NCBI GenBank assembly: GCA_025765615.1
Contig: JAIVFJ010000012.1
Span: 496,001 to 560,000 of the forward strand
DNA: 64,000 nucleotides
Source: Zopfochytrium polystomum
Lineage: Eukaryota > Chytridiomycota > Chytridiomycetes > Chytridiales > Chytridiaceae
Direction: 5' to 3'
Made by a program: the position numbers and the translations under genes. This document shows positions 1 to 8,060 of the stretch, one piece after another. A model generated the notes under the pieces. That model saw only the letters and a program-made list of their open reading frames with translations, searched no databases and had not been told where the DNA came from. Each line of letters begins with the position of its first letter. Position 1 is the stretch's first letter.

Positions 1-2172
1 TCTTCTGTCGAGGTCAGGCAGTCCCTTCGGCTGAGGTCATTTGAGATGCGTTTGGAATACTGGAAGGGCATGATTGATAGAGCTCATCATGGTGTCGGTG
101 ACGACAGTGACTATGACGCTCTCATGAACTTACTGACAAGCAGTTTTGACAGCGATCAAGCTTTGGAAGCGCTGCAATACTTAAAAACCTATGTCGAAAC
201 CCATCTTGGAACCCTTGTTGAATGTTGCAAAATGATGTCAATTGCAGTCGAAAATGAATCTGAACCGGAATCTGAGCGGGAATCGGAAGAAGATCCATCT
301 TTGCGATTACCACAACTGCTAGTTACAGCCGTTTTGGCGCTTATTCCTGCACTCTCTGCAGACAATGTCCGTCAAGCATGGGACCTCCTTAATGTCCTTG
401 AATTCACTGTCAAGACGGAATGGTCACCGACTGGTGTAAAACGACCCATTTGCACCAGTCCTGATTGGATTCCATTTTGGAAACAAATCGTTGTTCAAGA
501 AATGGATCCCAACAATTCTGGTAAACAACGGATATGGTTTGCGCGTTTCTTGGATTCAGACAAGGTGATGGGACTCGCAGTTGACACTTTGCTACAAACC
601 ATCTCCGAACTTGAAATCGACAAGTCTGATGTCCCTGCCTATACAGCATTTATTGAAAGGCATCTTCGATTATTGGAACCGCTTTGTCGAAAGGTGAATG
701 GCGACCAAGCACCAAAAGTTATTGCTATTCTTGCCGATATTGTCAGGACAAAGTCATTTGACGTATCTGGCTATATGATGAATTGTTTGCGCTCCTTGGA
801 CTTTTGCCTGTCTGAACAGTCTTACCAACCAAACAGTGGAGAATTTGAATCAAATGTTGACGAGCTGGTTGGCTGCTTTTCCAACCTCCAAACCCCTCAT
901 TCGCTGCCACTCGACTATCTTCCAATTTGTGGTGGCGATGATTGTCATCTCAAGTATATTCGGTCCGCCATTGAGATCAATCGGAATGGTTACACTACAA
1001 CTCTTTGTCGCAATTTGTCAGGGCAGCGCTATCATTCTACGTTTCTGCTTGCCATTGAGCTCGAACATTTGAATCTGCTTTACAATTTAGCCAACAACAA
1101 GTCTGAACTCCGTCTACACCACATTGAAAAATGCATGCCCATAGTATTGTCAAAACTGAACAAAGAGAAAGGCGTTGGAAAACTTATTACTTCCTTGGCC
1201 CCGGAAATGTCTGACGGAATGCTTCTTCAGCTTTTAAATGCCATTCTTCAGTTCCTTCCAAATTATTCTGTGGAAAATTCTGTGGACTGCGACCTTCATG
1301 ATAGCTGCTTTCCAGTACTGTCAAACATCCTAGCACAGCACGGATTTGTGGAGCACATACAGCTGTTGGTGCAATTTTTATTCAGAAACATTGATTACAC
1401 TTGGAGTTTTGGTTCGGAGGTTGTGGAAAATGTATCAATGACAGTGATACGACATCTGAGTTTTATAACTCTGTCCGATATGGTTGCGGTGTGGAACAGA
1501 ATTCAGAGGGTGACATACTCGGAAGCATTTACTGTAGCTTTCACTGAACAGATGGCTATTCTTATCAACGAAAAATCTGCATCAATTGAAGATATGGAAC
1601 GTTTGCTGCTTGAAGATCTTGAACGAGGTCTCAGGGAACTTCATTCCTCTCTCGAGGTTGTTTCTCTCTGGCGTGGATTCCGAGTGATGAAAGCTGTCCG
1701 CTTGCTTTGCAAACGAGTCGTTGGTTTCCAATCAGCATCTCCAAGGATTACACAGTCTCTGATGCATCTCCTTTCTGCTTACTCAAACAATCATTACCCG
1801 CACACTATAAATCGTAGCGACAAGCCCCCTGTGTCTGACGTTCAATCACCGGAACTGGATTATGTTGCTCAAATGTTGGATCCTGGCTCTGGACTCGTGA
1901 TTAGCCATTTTGTCGCAAGCTGCTTGAAGGAAGTATGGGTGGAGGCAGTCTTCTGTAAGGCTTGGAGATTTTTTGAATTGAGGGCGACGTCCAATGAATC
2001 GCCTTTGAGCGGCTTTACATCAGCTGGTGCAGAATTCCGACGTGTGCTGTCCACTGATATTATTTCCATTTGGAAGTCAGTATTGGAGAGAGATGAAACA
2101 TGGTTTGAGCAGGTTTCGTTTGGTGAGAGGGTAAAATTGCTGTATAAGAAGTACAGGCTTGTTTTCAAATAA
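1..2172 (+). CDS. Large F-box-family-like protein, copy 1 (5' end outside window)
   Basis: The frame is open from the window edge to TAA at 2170-2172, giving about 720 visible residues. An ATG lies at 46, but codons 1-45 are already homologous to bases 3021-3066 of the second copy. The true start is therefore upstream of the window. The protein is leucine-rich and mostly helical in character, with no membrane segment and no catalytic motif that I recognise. The tandem copy at 2604 starts with an F-box-like segment, so this protein may also be an F-box substrate adaptor. That is inference from the paralogue. The frame is intact here, unlike in copy 2. Base composition is less AT-rich than the block that follows, so host or viral origin is open. 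Confidence 0.7.
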   Translation, partial: SSVEVRQSLRLRSFEMRLEYWKGMIDRAHHGVGDDSDYDALMNLLTSSFDSDQALEALQYLKTYVETHLGTLVECCKMMSIAVENESEPESERESEEDPSLRLPQLLVTAVLALIPALSADNVRQAWDLLNVLEFTVKTEWSPTGVKRPICTSPDWIPFWKQIVVQEMDPNNSGKQRIWFARFLDSDKVMGLAVDTLLQTISELEIDKSDVPAYTAFIERHLRLLEPLCRKVNGDQAPKVIAILADIVRTKSFDVSGYMMNCLRSLDFCLSEQSYQPNSGEFESNVDELVGCFSNLQTPHSLPLDYLPICGGDDCHLKYIRSAIEINRNGYTTTLCRNLSGQRYHSTFLLAIELEHLNLLYNLANNKSELRLHHIEKCMPIVLSKLNKEKGVGKLITSLAPEMSDGMLLQLLNAILQFLPNYSVENSVDCDLHDSCFPVLSNILAQHGFVEHIQLLVQFLFRNIDYTWSFGSEVVENVSMTVIRHLSFITLSDMVAVWNRIQRVTYSEAFTVAFTEQMAILINEKSASIEDMERLLLEDLERGLRELHSSLEVVSLWRGFRVMKAVRLLCKRVVGFQSASPRITQSLMHLLSAYSNNHYPHTINRSDKPPVSDVQSPELDYVAQMLDPGSGLVISHFVASCLKEVWVEAVFCKAWRFFELRATSNESPLSGFTSAGAEFRRVLSTDIISIWKSVLERDETWFEQVSFGERVKLLYKKYRLVFK

Positions 2173-2212
2173 AAGTTAACGGGCTGTCAAAAAAGAGTAC
2201 TGATTGCCCCCC

Positions 2213-2382
2213 GCCCATTCCCGACCCCCCCTCAACTAACATATTCAATCACATAATGTCGTAAGACGTTACCTTTATTGAACATCTTGTTCCCTTCACT
2301 CACCTATTTCTTTTGTCTTTATTGAATATCTGGTTTCTACATTTCTCTCACTACACGAAACATACTATATGATTTTTTTTTT
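2213..2382. repeat. Dispersed ~170-bp repeat, copy 1 (second copy 16866-17038)
   Basis: The gap between the two large F-box-like genes (2173-2603) holds no convincing gene. From 2213 it shares ordered blocks with 16866-17038: GCCCATTCCCGAC, AACTAACAT, CCTTTATTG, ACATTTCTCTCACTAC and a TATATGATTTTTTTT tract. The AACTAACAT block also follows copy 2 (5106-5114), where it is explained by the tandem duplication. What it does is unknown; it could be a shared 3' flank or the scar of a lost gene copy. Confidence 0.6.
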
Positions 2383-2603
2383 CTTAAATTATTCTCTCCT
2401 CCTACGCCAAGACCTTTCACGTGATGCACGACTTGTCACACTCGTTCTGAAAGAACGCCTTGTCACGCTCGCCCTTGACTTGCCGCCGCCCTTCCCGTCG
2501 TCGTTCTCACCAAGTAACATCTCTTCGGTGCGATCTGTTCTTTTGATCTTGCTTATCTTTAACAATCTGACCGTTCGATCGACAGTCGCGATCTCTGTAC
2601 GAC

Positions 2604-5106
2604 ATGCATCACCATCTCCTTTTTCGCCTTCCTGTAGAAGTGATATGTGCCATCTGCAGCTTGCTGACCTTCTTGGATCTTACTCGACTCTCTTGCTGCT
2701 GCTCCCTTGCCCGATCAGTCGTTGGACGTCGTTTTGTAAAGCCATTTCTTATCGATCCCCTCCTCCGCATTGCCCTCTTGTCAGCTACAAAGGACTGCGG
2801 GCCAAAGAGGAAGTTCTATGAAAGCCGGAGCCCTTTCTTCTTCTCCACATTGGTCGCTGTTCGGAGCTACATAGATCTATCCTACGCGTTTGATCTTCAT
2901 CACGATGGCTCAGAGGAAGATCATGCAATTTTACAATCAATTCCCCTTCTATTTCCCGTTGATCTCATCGTCCGATCCCCCGCCTGCCATTTGGACAATC
3001 TTTCGGCCCAAGCCATAAACTCTTCCTTCGAGGTCGGGCAGTCCCTTCGGCTGAGGCCATATGAGATGCGTTTGAAATTCTGGAAGGGCTTGATTGATCA
3101 AGTTCATCGTTGTGACGGTGCTCTCATCAACTTACTGACCAGCAGCTTTGAAAGCGATCAAGCTTTGGAAGCGCTTCAATACTTGGAAACCTATGTCCTA
3201 ACCCACCTTGAAACCCTTGTTGAACGTTGCAAAACGAGACCAATTCCTTTCGAAAATGAATCTGGAAACCAATCTTTGCAATTACCACGACTGCTTGTTA
3301 CAGCCGTTTTGGCACTTATTCCCGCACTCTCTGCAGACAGTGTCTGTCAAGCATGGGACCTCCTTTATGTACTTGAATTCACTGTCAAGACACAATCTCC
3401 AGAACCGACTTGTGTTCTTCGGTCTATTTGCACCAGTCCTGATTGGATTCCATTTTGGAAACAAATCGTGGTTCGAGAAATGGATCCCAACAATTGCGCT
3501 AAAAAGCCTATATGGTTTGTTCGTTTCTTGGATTCAGACAAGGTGATGGAACTCGCAGTTGACACTATGCTACAAACCATATCTGAATTGAAATTGACAA
3601 GTCTGATGTCCCTGCCTATAAAGCATTCATTGATAGACAACTCAGATTATTGCATTCACTTGTCTAGTTGTGATTGGCGAACAAACACCAAAGGTTATTG
3701 CTATTCTTGCCGATATTGTTAGGACAAAGTCATTTGGAAAATCTGGCTATATGTTTAATTGTTTGAGATTTTTGGACCTTCGTCTGTCACATCTGTCTTA
3801 TCATTATGTTGGACCCAACAGTGGAGCATTTGAATCAAATGTTGATGAGCTGGTTGGCTGCTATTCCCTCGTCCAACCCCCCTATTCGACTGCACTTGAC
3901 TATCTTCCAATTTGTGGAAGCGAAGATTCTCATCTCAAGTATATTCGATCCGCCATTGAGATTAATCGGCATTCCATTTACGAACTTTGTCGCAATGTGT
4001 CAGGGCAGCGCTATCATTCTACTTTTCTGCTTGCCATTGAGCTCGAACATTTGGATTCGCTTTGCAATTTATCCAAAAATAAGTCTGAACTTCGTTTACA
4101 CCACGTTGAAAGATGTATTCCAATAGTATTGTCAAAACTAAACAAAGTAAAAGATGTTGGAAGACTTATTGCCTGCTTGGCCCCGGAAATGTCTGACGTA
4201 ATGCTTCTTCAGCTTTTAAATGCCATTCTTCAGTTCCTTCCAAATTATTCTGTGGAAAACTCTGTGGACATCGACCTTCATGATAGCTGCTTTCCAGTAC
4301 TGTCAAACATCCTAGCACAGCGTGGATATGTGGAGCTCGTACAGCCTTTGATAAATTTTTTATTCAGAAACATAGATTACCATTGGGTTCGTTCGGAGGT
4401 TGTGGAAATCTCAGTAATACGAAATCTAAGTTTTATAACTCTGTCCGATATGGTGGTGGTGTGGAACAGATTTCAGATGCCGTCATACTTGGATGAATTT
4501 CCCACAGTATTTTCTGGACAGATGGCTATCCTTATCAACGATAAATCTGCATCAATTAAAGATATGGAACGTTTGCTGCTGGGAGATCTTGAACGAGATT
4601 CAGGACTTTCTCTCTGGTGTGGATTCCGAGTGATGAAAGCTGTCCGCTTGCTTCGCAAACGAGTCGTTGGTTTCCAATCAGCATCTCCAAGGATTACACA
4701 TTCTCTAATGCATCTCCTTTCTGCTTACTCGAACCGTCACGATATAAATCGTAGGAATAAGCCCTCATCGGAACTGGATTATGTTGCTCAAATGTTGGAT
4801 CCTGGCTCTGGACTCGTGATTTCAAACAATGTCGCCAGCTGCTTGAAGGAAGTATGGGTGGAGGCAGTCTTCTGTGAGGATTCGAAGTTTTTGGAATTGA
4901 GGGCGTCCAAGGAATCCTCTATGATTTGCTCACGTGGTCCTGATTTCAGACGTGTGCTGTCGACTGATCTTATTTCCATTTGGAAGTCAGTGTTGGAGAG
5001 AGATGAAACATGGTTTGGGCAGGTCGCTTTTGGCGAGAGAGTAAAAATGTTGTATGAGAAGTATGGACTTGTTTGGGTGACAAGTAAAAGTTACTACTTC
5101 TCATAA
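2604..5106 (+). pseudogene. Large F-box-like protein, copy 2, with two frameshifts
   Basis: This is a tandem paralogue of the gene at 1-2172, similar along its whole length. It starts at ATG 2604. Near the N-terminus, LFRLPVEVICAICSLL followed by a Leu/Ser/Cys-rich helix resembles an F-box, the Skp1-binding domain of SCF ubiquitin ligases. Against copy 1, one base is missing near 3587 and another near 3660, moving the frame twice. The remainder reads on from about 3661 to the stop at 5104-5106. No other nonsense change is seen, so the damage is recent or a sequencing artefact. The C-terminal half is well conserved with copy 1, for example around the MLDPGSGLVIS motif. Substrate unknown. Confidence 0.75.
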
Positions 5107-5150
5107 ACTAACATTTTCAATAACATAATGTCGTAAAACATCTTTATATT

Positions 5151-5777
5151 TCACTCGTCTAACAAAAAAATCCGTGGACTTGAAAATGGATCGGCCCATT
5201 CCAGACATCCCTCAATATCACTCGAGCAATGTTTTTCGAGAACTTTTCTAACTTCAGCGTTCAGAAAATCATCAAGACGTTGTTCAACCTGTTCTCGTAA
5301 CTCTGCAAGAGATTCGTACTCTGGTCGTTTAGCAAATATCTCGTCCAACTTTGAACGATTGAACGAATTGTATGTTTGACATGGAGTTGCTATAACCCAT
5401 CCAAATATTTTGCCGATTACGAAACATTTTCCTCCTAGGTCCATTGGATAAACTGGTTGAACGAATAGACGAGCTGCTTTAAAATGATCCACTCCGTGCT
5501 TAAATCCGTTCTTGGCAATCAATTCCAAAAATGTTGTAACTTCATCGTGGCCTGTTTGAACTGAGTATTCAAGTGGAGGCATCAAACGCCCTTGTTCAAT
5601 TCCTTCGTGATAACGCTCTATTTTTTCTTTTTCAAGCCATTCAATTCTACTTTTAAATACGGTTCTTTCAGATTCAGAAACATATCGCCATGTAGCAAAA
5701 CCTCCAATCCATCCCAAAATAATTTGTATATATGCTTTGTTGCTCATCCTTTTTAAGACATTTGAAGCAAAATTCAT
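5151..5777 (-). CDS. Hypothetical protein with N-terminal membrane segment
   Basis: An intact 208-residue frame from ATG at 5777 to TGA at 5151. Residues about 16-32 (YIQIILGWIGGFATWRY) form one hydrophobic segment, probably a signal anchor. A charged, helical soluble part follows. The C-terminus reads CLEWADPF, and a similar C-x-EWAD/A string is encoded on the minus strand near 16866 and 17079. I do not recognise the family. It is convergent with copy 2 of the F-box-like gene, 44 bases away, and marks the start of the AT-rich block. No introns are evident. Confidence 0.6.
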   Translation of the reverse strand: MNFASNVLKRMSNKAYIQIILGWIGGFATWRYVSESERTVFKSRIEWLEKEKIERYHEGIEQGRLMPPLEYSVQTGHDEVTTFLELIAKNGFKHGVDHFKAARLFVQPVYPMDLGGKCFVIGKIFGWVIATPCQTYNSFNRSKLDEIFAKRPEYESLAELREQVEQRLDDFLNAEVRKVLEKHCSSDIEGCLEWADPFSSPRIFLLDE

Positions 5778-5900
5778 TTCTCCTAATTACTGCGCACATA
5801 TATAGTTTCTTTATTTAACTGTTAATTCTGTAAATTTTTCAATCCATAGTCACTTAGTTTCGTATCGTCACGTGACATTGTTCTGAAATCTGTCATAAAA

Positions 5901-5941
5901 AAAAGCTCCTAACACTGCTGGCTACAGTGCTAAGAGCTTTT
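5901..5941 (-). terminator. Long hairpin 3' of the minus-strand gene at 5957
   Basis: Arms 5901-5917 and 5925-5941 pair over 17 positions, with two G-T wobbles and a 7-base loop. The hairpin lies 15 bases beyond the stop codon of the F-box-like gene at 5957-6220. Mimivirus-type giant viruses end and polyadenylate mRNAs at hairpins just after stop codons, and this fits that rule. Function is inferred. Confidence 0.5.
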
Positions 5942-5956
5942 CTTTCCACTTTTTTC

Positions 5957-6220
5957 TCACCACATCATCTTTCTTATCACTATATTCTCATATTCATCTC
6001 CAGTTTTACTTCCACACCATATTCCAAAAATCCCCCTTCCCCTTATCGAATTCCTCACTCTCCACTTCATCTCCACTCTTTCTTCCACCTTTTTGTGCCT
6101 TTCCACTCTCCCTCGTCCTAATTTCATTCCCGTCTCTTTCTCATACTTTATTATCTCGTCAATACCATCTCTCACAACTACATATCCAGTAATCTTCATC
6201 ACTATCTCCTCTGGCAGCAT
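5957..6220 (-). CDS. Small F-box-like protein
   Basis: An 87-residue frame starting at ATG 6220 with MLPEEIVMKITGYVVVRD, an F-box-like start (LPxEIxxxI). It continues with GIDEIIKYEKETGMK and VERHKKVEERVE, which align with the minus-strand gene at 7108-7447 (GTIDEKIEFEKMTGYK, KVESEIKNFRKNE). The two are paralogues. F-box proteins bring targets to Skp1-cullin ligases, and several large DNA viruses encode short F-box proteins. Too short to hold a classical substrate domain. The frame is also open upstream to 6325 and overlaps the ORF at 6286-6525, so a frameshifted larger protein is an alternative. A hairpin (5901-5941) follows the stop. Confidence 0.5.
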   Translation of the reverse strand: MLPEEIVMKITGYVVVRDGIDEIIKYEKETGMKLGRGRVERHKKVEERVEMKWRVRNSIRGRGIFGIWCGSKTGDEYENIVIRKMMW

Positions 6221-6285
6221 CTTTCCACACATCCTTGCTTTCTTCCAATACCGCACAAAATTCACTTTTTTCTCCGCCAAGAATT

Positions 6286-6525
6286 CTATTTCTTTTTTTC
6301 TAATTTCTTTGTGTTTTCTTTCCACACATACTCCACGTATTTCTTATCTTTTTCTCTTATTTCTTGGATAAATCTCTTATCTGTTGTTACAATAATGTCA
6401 TCAATGTATTTCATTATTGCGCAATCATCCCAATTGTTCCAGTATTTTATTGACATTTCGTGTAACGTTACAACATTCATTTCAACTAATATTTCTTCCT
6501 GACCAATATGATCTTTACATTCCAA
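6286..6525 (-). CDS. Hypothetical acidic/basic 79-residue protein
   Basis: Frame from ATG 6525 to the stop at 6286. It has no recognisable domain; the C-terminus is Lys-rich and low in complexity. Because it overlaps the upstream extension of the next minus-strand frame within an A-rich stretch, it could be the N-terminal part of one frameshifted protein with 5957-6220. The octamer AAAATTGA (6629-6636, minus sense) lies about 100 bases upstream. Confidence 0.35.
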   Translation of the reverse strand: MECKDHIGQEEILVEMNVVTLHEMSIKYWNNWDDCAIMKYIDDIIVTTDKRFIQEIREKDKKYVEYVWKENTKKLEKKK

Positions 6526-6677
6526 CTTTCCGCATTTTTTTCCTTTTCTTTTCCCGTTTTTTCAAAATGTGTCTACACTCTCCTCCTTTCATTATCTTTT
6601 TGTATATTCAGATTCTTCCCTCCCAAATTCAATTTTTCTCTTTCCACTCTTGAGTCGAGAATTGGTTTGTGTTGTTA

Positions 6678-6685
6678 AAAATTGA
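6678..6685 (+). promoter_or_regulatory. AAAATTGA, early-promoter-like motif upstream of 6713
   Basis: An exact match to the Mimivirus early promoter octamer, 28-35 bases before the ATG at 6713. The spacing is short but plausible for a giant-virus gene with a small 5' leader. In AT-rich DNA this octamer is expected a few times by chance, so the position is the only support. Confidence 0.35.
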
Positions 6686-6712
6686 ATTGACTTTTCTGAA
6701 CAGCAAAACAAA

Positions 6713-6997
6713 ATGCGCATTCTCACAAGTTTTGCATCAGCTCAAATTGGATCTGTTTCAGGATCGATTATCATTCTCTTGTTCGCATTAGTAAGTGATA
6801 AATTTTCGAATAAACGAAACAAAGAGCTTCAAGTGGAACTAAAAAAAATGGACGATGATCTGAATTTGAAGCTAAAGAAAATGGACTATGATTTTTCACT
6901 TGAGACTTTCGAAAATGGAAGAAGAAAAACACATGAGACTTTCAAAAATTTTTTAACATTTTCATATCCCGCCCTTTCCCTCACACAAACCATTTAA
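6713..6997 (+). CDS. Small membrane protein with charged coiled-coil tail
   Basis: A 94-residue frame from ATG 6713. Residues about 10-28 (AQIGSVSGSIIILLFALVS) form a single membrane segment or signal anchor. Next comes a Lys/Asp/Glu-rich stretch with the repeat LKKMDDDLNLKLKKMDYD, likely a short coiled coil. No family recognised. An AAAATTGA octamer sits 28 bases upstream. The region 6998-7107 after it is AT-rich and empty. Confidence 0.5.
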   Translation: MRILTSFASAQIGSVSGSIIILLFALVSDKFSNKRNKELQVELKKMDDDLNLKLKKMDYDFSLETFENGRRKTHETFKNFLTFSYPALSLTQTI

Positions 6998-7107
6998 ACG
7001 ACTCAATGATGCGTACATGTTTCCATTTCTATTAAATTATTATAACAAATTCCCCGTTTTCAAAATGTGTTTGAATATTTTCCACTCAAAATTCAGTTTA
7101 TCTAAAG

Positions 7108-7447
7108 TCACGTGACCTTATACAAAACTATACAATTTTTTAATCTAGTTTCATCAAACCAATACGCCAAACGATAGTATTCTAACGTTTCTTCGTTTAT
7201 AATTAGTCCACTTAGTATAGCTCGTTCATTTGAAATTGGTAACCATACTTTAATATATGTTTCCCCTTTCATTTTGGTACATACATGTTCATTTTTTCTA
7301 AAATTTTTTATTTCACTTTCCACTTTACTTCTTGTAAATTTATATCCTGTCATTTTTTCAAATTCTATTTTTTCATCAATTGTTCCTGAGATATCTTTTA
7401 TTGATATGTATCTCATGATTTCACTTATTATTTCTGTTGGTAAACAT
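7108..7447 (-). CDS. Small F-box-like protein (start in another frame)
   Basis: The downstream frame runs to TGA at 7108 and encodes LPTEIISEIMRYISIKD, an F-box-like start. It then shows GTIDEKIEFEKMTGYK as in the paralogue at 5957-6220. An ATG at 7447 precedes the Leu-Pro by a T-run one base too long to be in frame, so the annotated start is displaced. The other family members begin Met-Leu-Pro. AAAATTGA (7481-7488 in minus sense) lies 34 bases upstream of that ATG. The stop overlaps a perfect palindrome GTCACGTGAC (7107-7116). Function beyond a possible Skp1 adaptor role is unknown. Confidence 0.5.
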
Positions 7448-7480
7448 CACCTTTCACATTTATTACATAAATCTACTTTT

Positions 7481-7488
7481 TCAATTTT
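7481..7488 (-). promoter_or_regulatory. AAAATTGA on the minus strand upstream of 7447
   Basis: TCAATTTT on the plus strand reads AAAATTGA in minus sense, 34 bases before the ATG at 7447. Two neighbouring genes (6713 plus, 7447 minus) thus have the same octamer at nearly the same distance. Early viral promoter is an inference. Confidence 0.35.
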
Positions 7489-7652
7489 TTACTACACATA
7501 TTTCACTATACAACATCTACAAAAATTTTTTACTACACATTTCACAATACAACATCTACAAAAATTTCTTACTACACAACTACACAACTACACAATTTTC
7601 ATTCTTATATAACATCACTGTCACAAACGAAACTCATCTCATCCACTTCAAC

Positions 7653-8060
7653 ATGTCTGACATTGAAACAAAATCTGAATCTGATTTCGCTTCTGACGTA
7701 AAACTCGACGATATCGAACTCAACGTACAAATCGTTCTTCTCGACATATACAAAAAGATGGACAAGATTCTTGATATTCTCAATAAGCTTGAGGTAAGTG
7801 TATTTATATTTTCGTTCTTTGAACTAACAAATTTTAGATGGAAGCTACTTCTGTTAAAGCTAAAGTCACACCCAAAGAACTTCCAAGCTCTTCGACAACC
7901 AAAGCTACAACTTCTACGCCGACTTGTCTCGGGAAAAACTACAAAGAATCTTCCATGCAAGCGCAAACCTTCAAGCGATCCGAACATTCATCCCTACTGT
8001 TCTACTCATGTTTCTCAACGCAAAAATGTGTCTGAAGAATATGTCGATGATTGCGAATAA
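7653..8060 (+). CDS. Probably spliced small protein with CKR...YCSTH zinc-like motif
   Basis: ATG 7653 opens an acidic N-terminal segment (MSDIETKSESDFAS) and a short amphipathic helix. A 44-base intron with GTAAGT donor (7794) and TTTTAG acceptor (7837) is likely. After it the frame reads a Ser/Thr-Pro linker with a Cys. The unspliced frame, open to TAA at 8060, encodes PCKRKPSSDPNIHPYCSTH, which looks like the C-x-C/H zinc motif of DUF5763-type proteins. The spliced frame and the motif frame meet at an A-run near 7931-7936, so a one-base indel is suspected there. TATATAA lies about 45 bases upstream. Convergent with, and overlapping, the NADAR gene 3' end. Confidence 0.45.
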   Translation: MSDIETKSESDFASDVKLDDIELNVQIVLLDIYKKMDKILDILNKLEVSVFIFSFFELTNFRWKLLLLKLKSHPKNFQALRQPKLQLLRRLVSGKTTKNLPCKRKPSSDPNIHPYCSTHVSQRKNVSEEYVDDCE

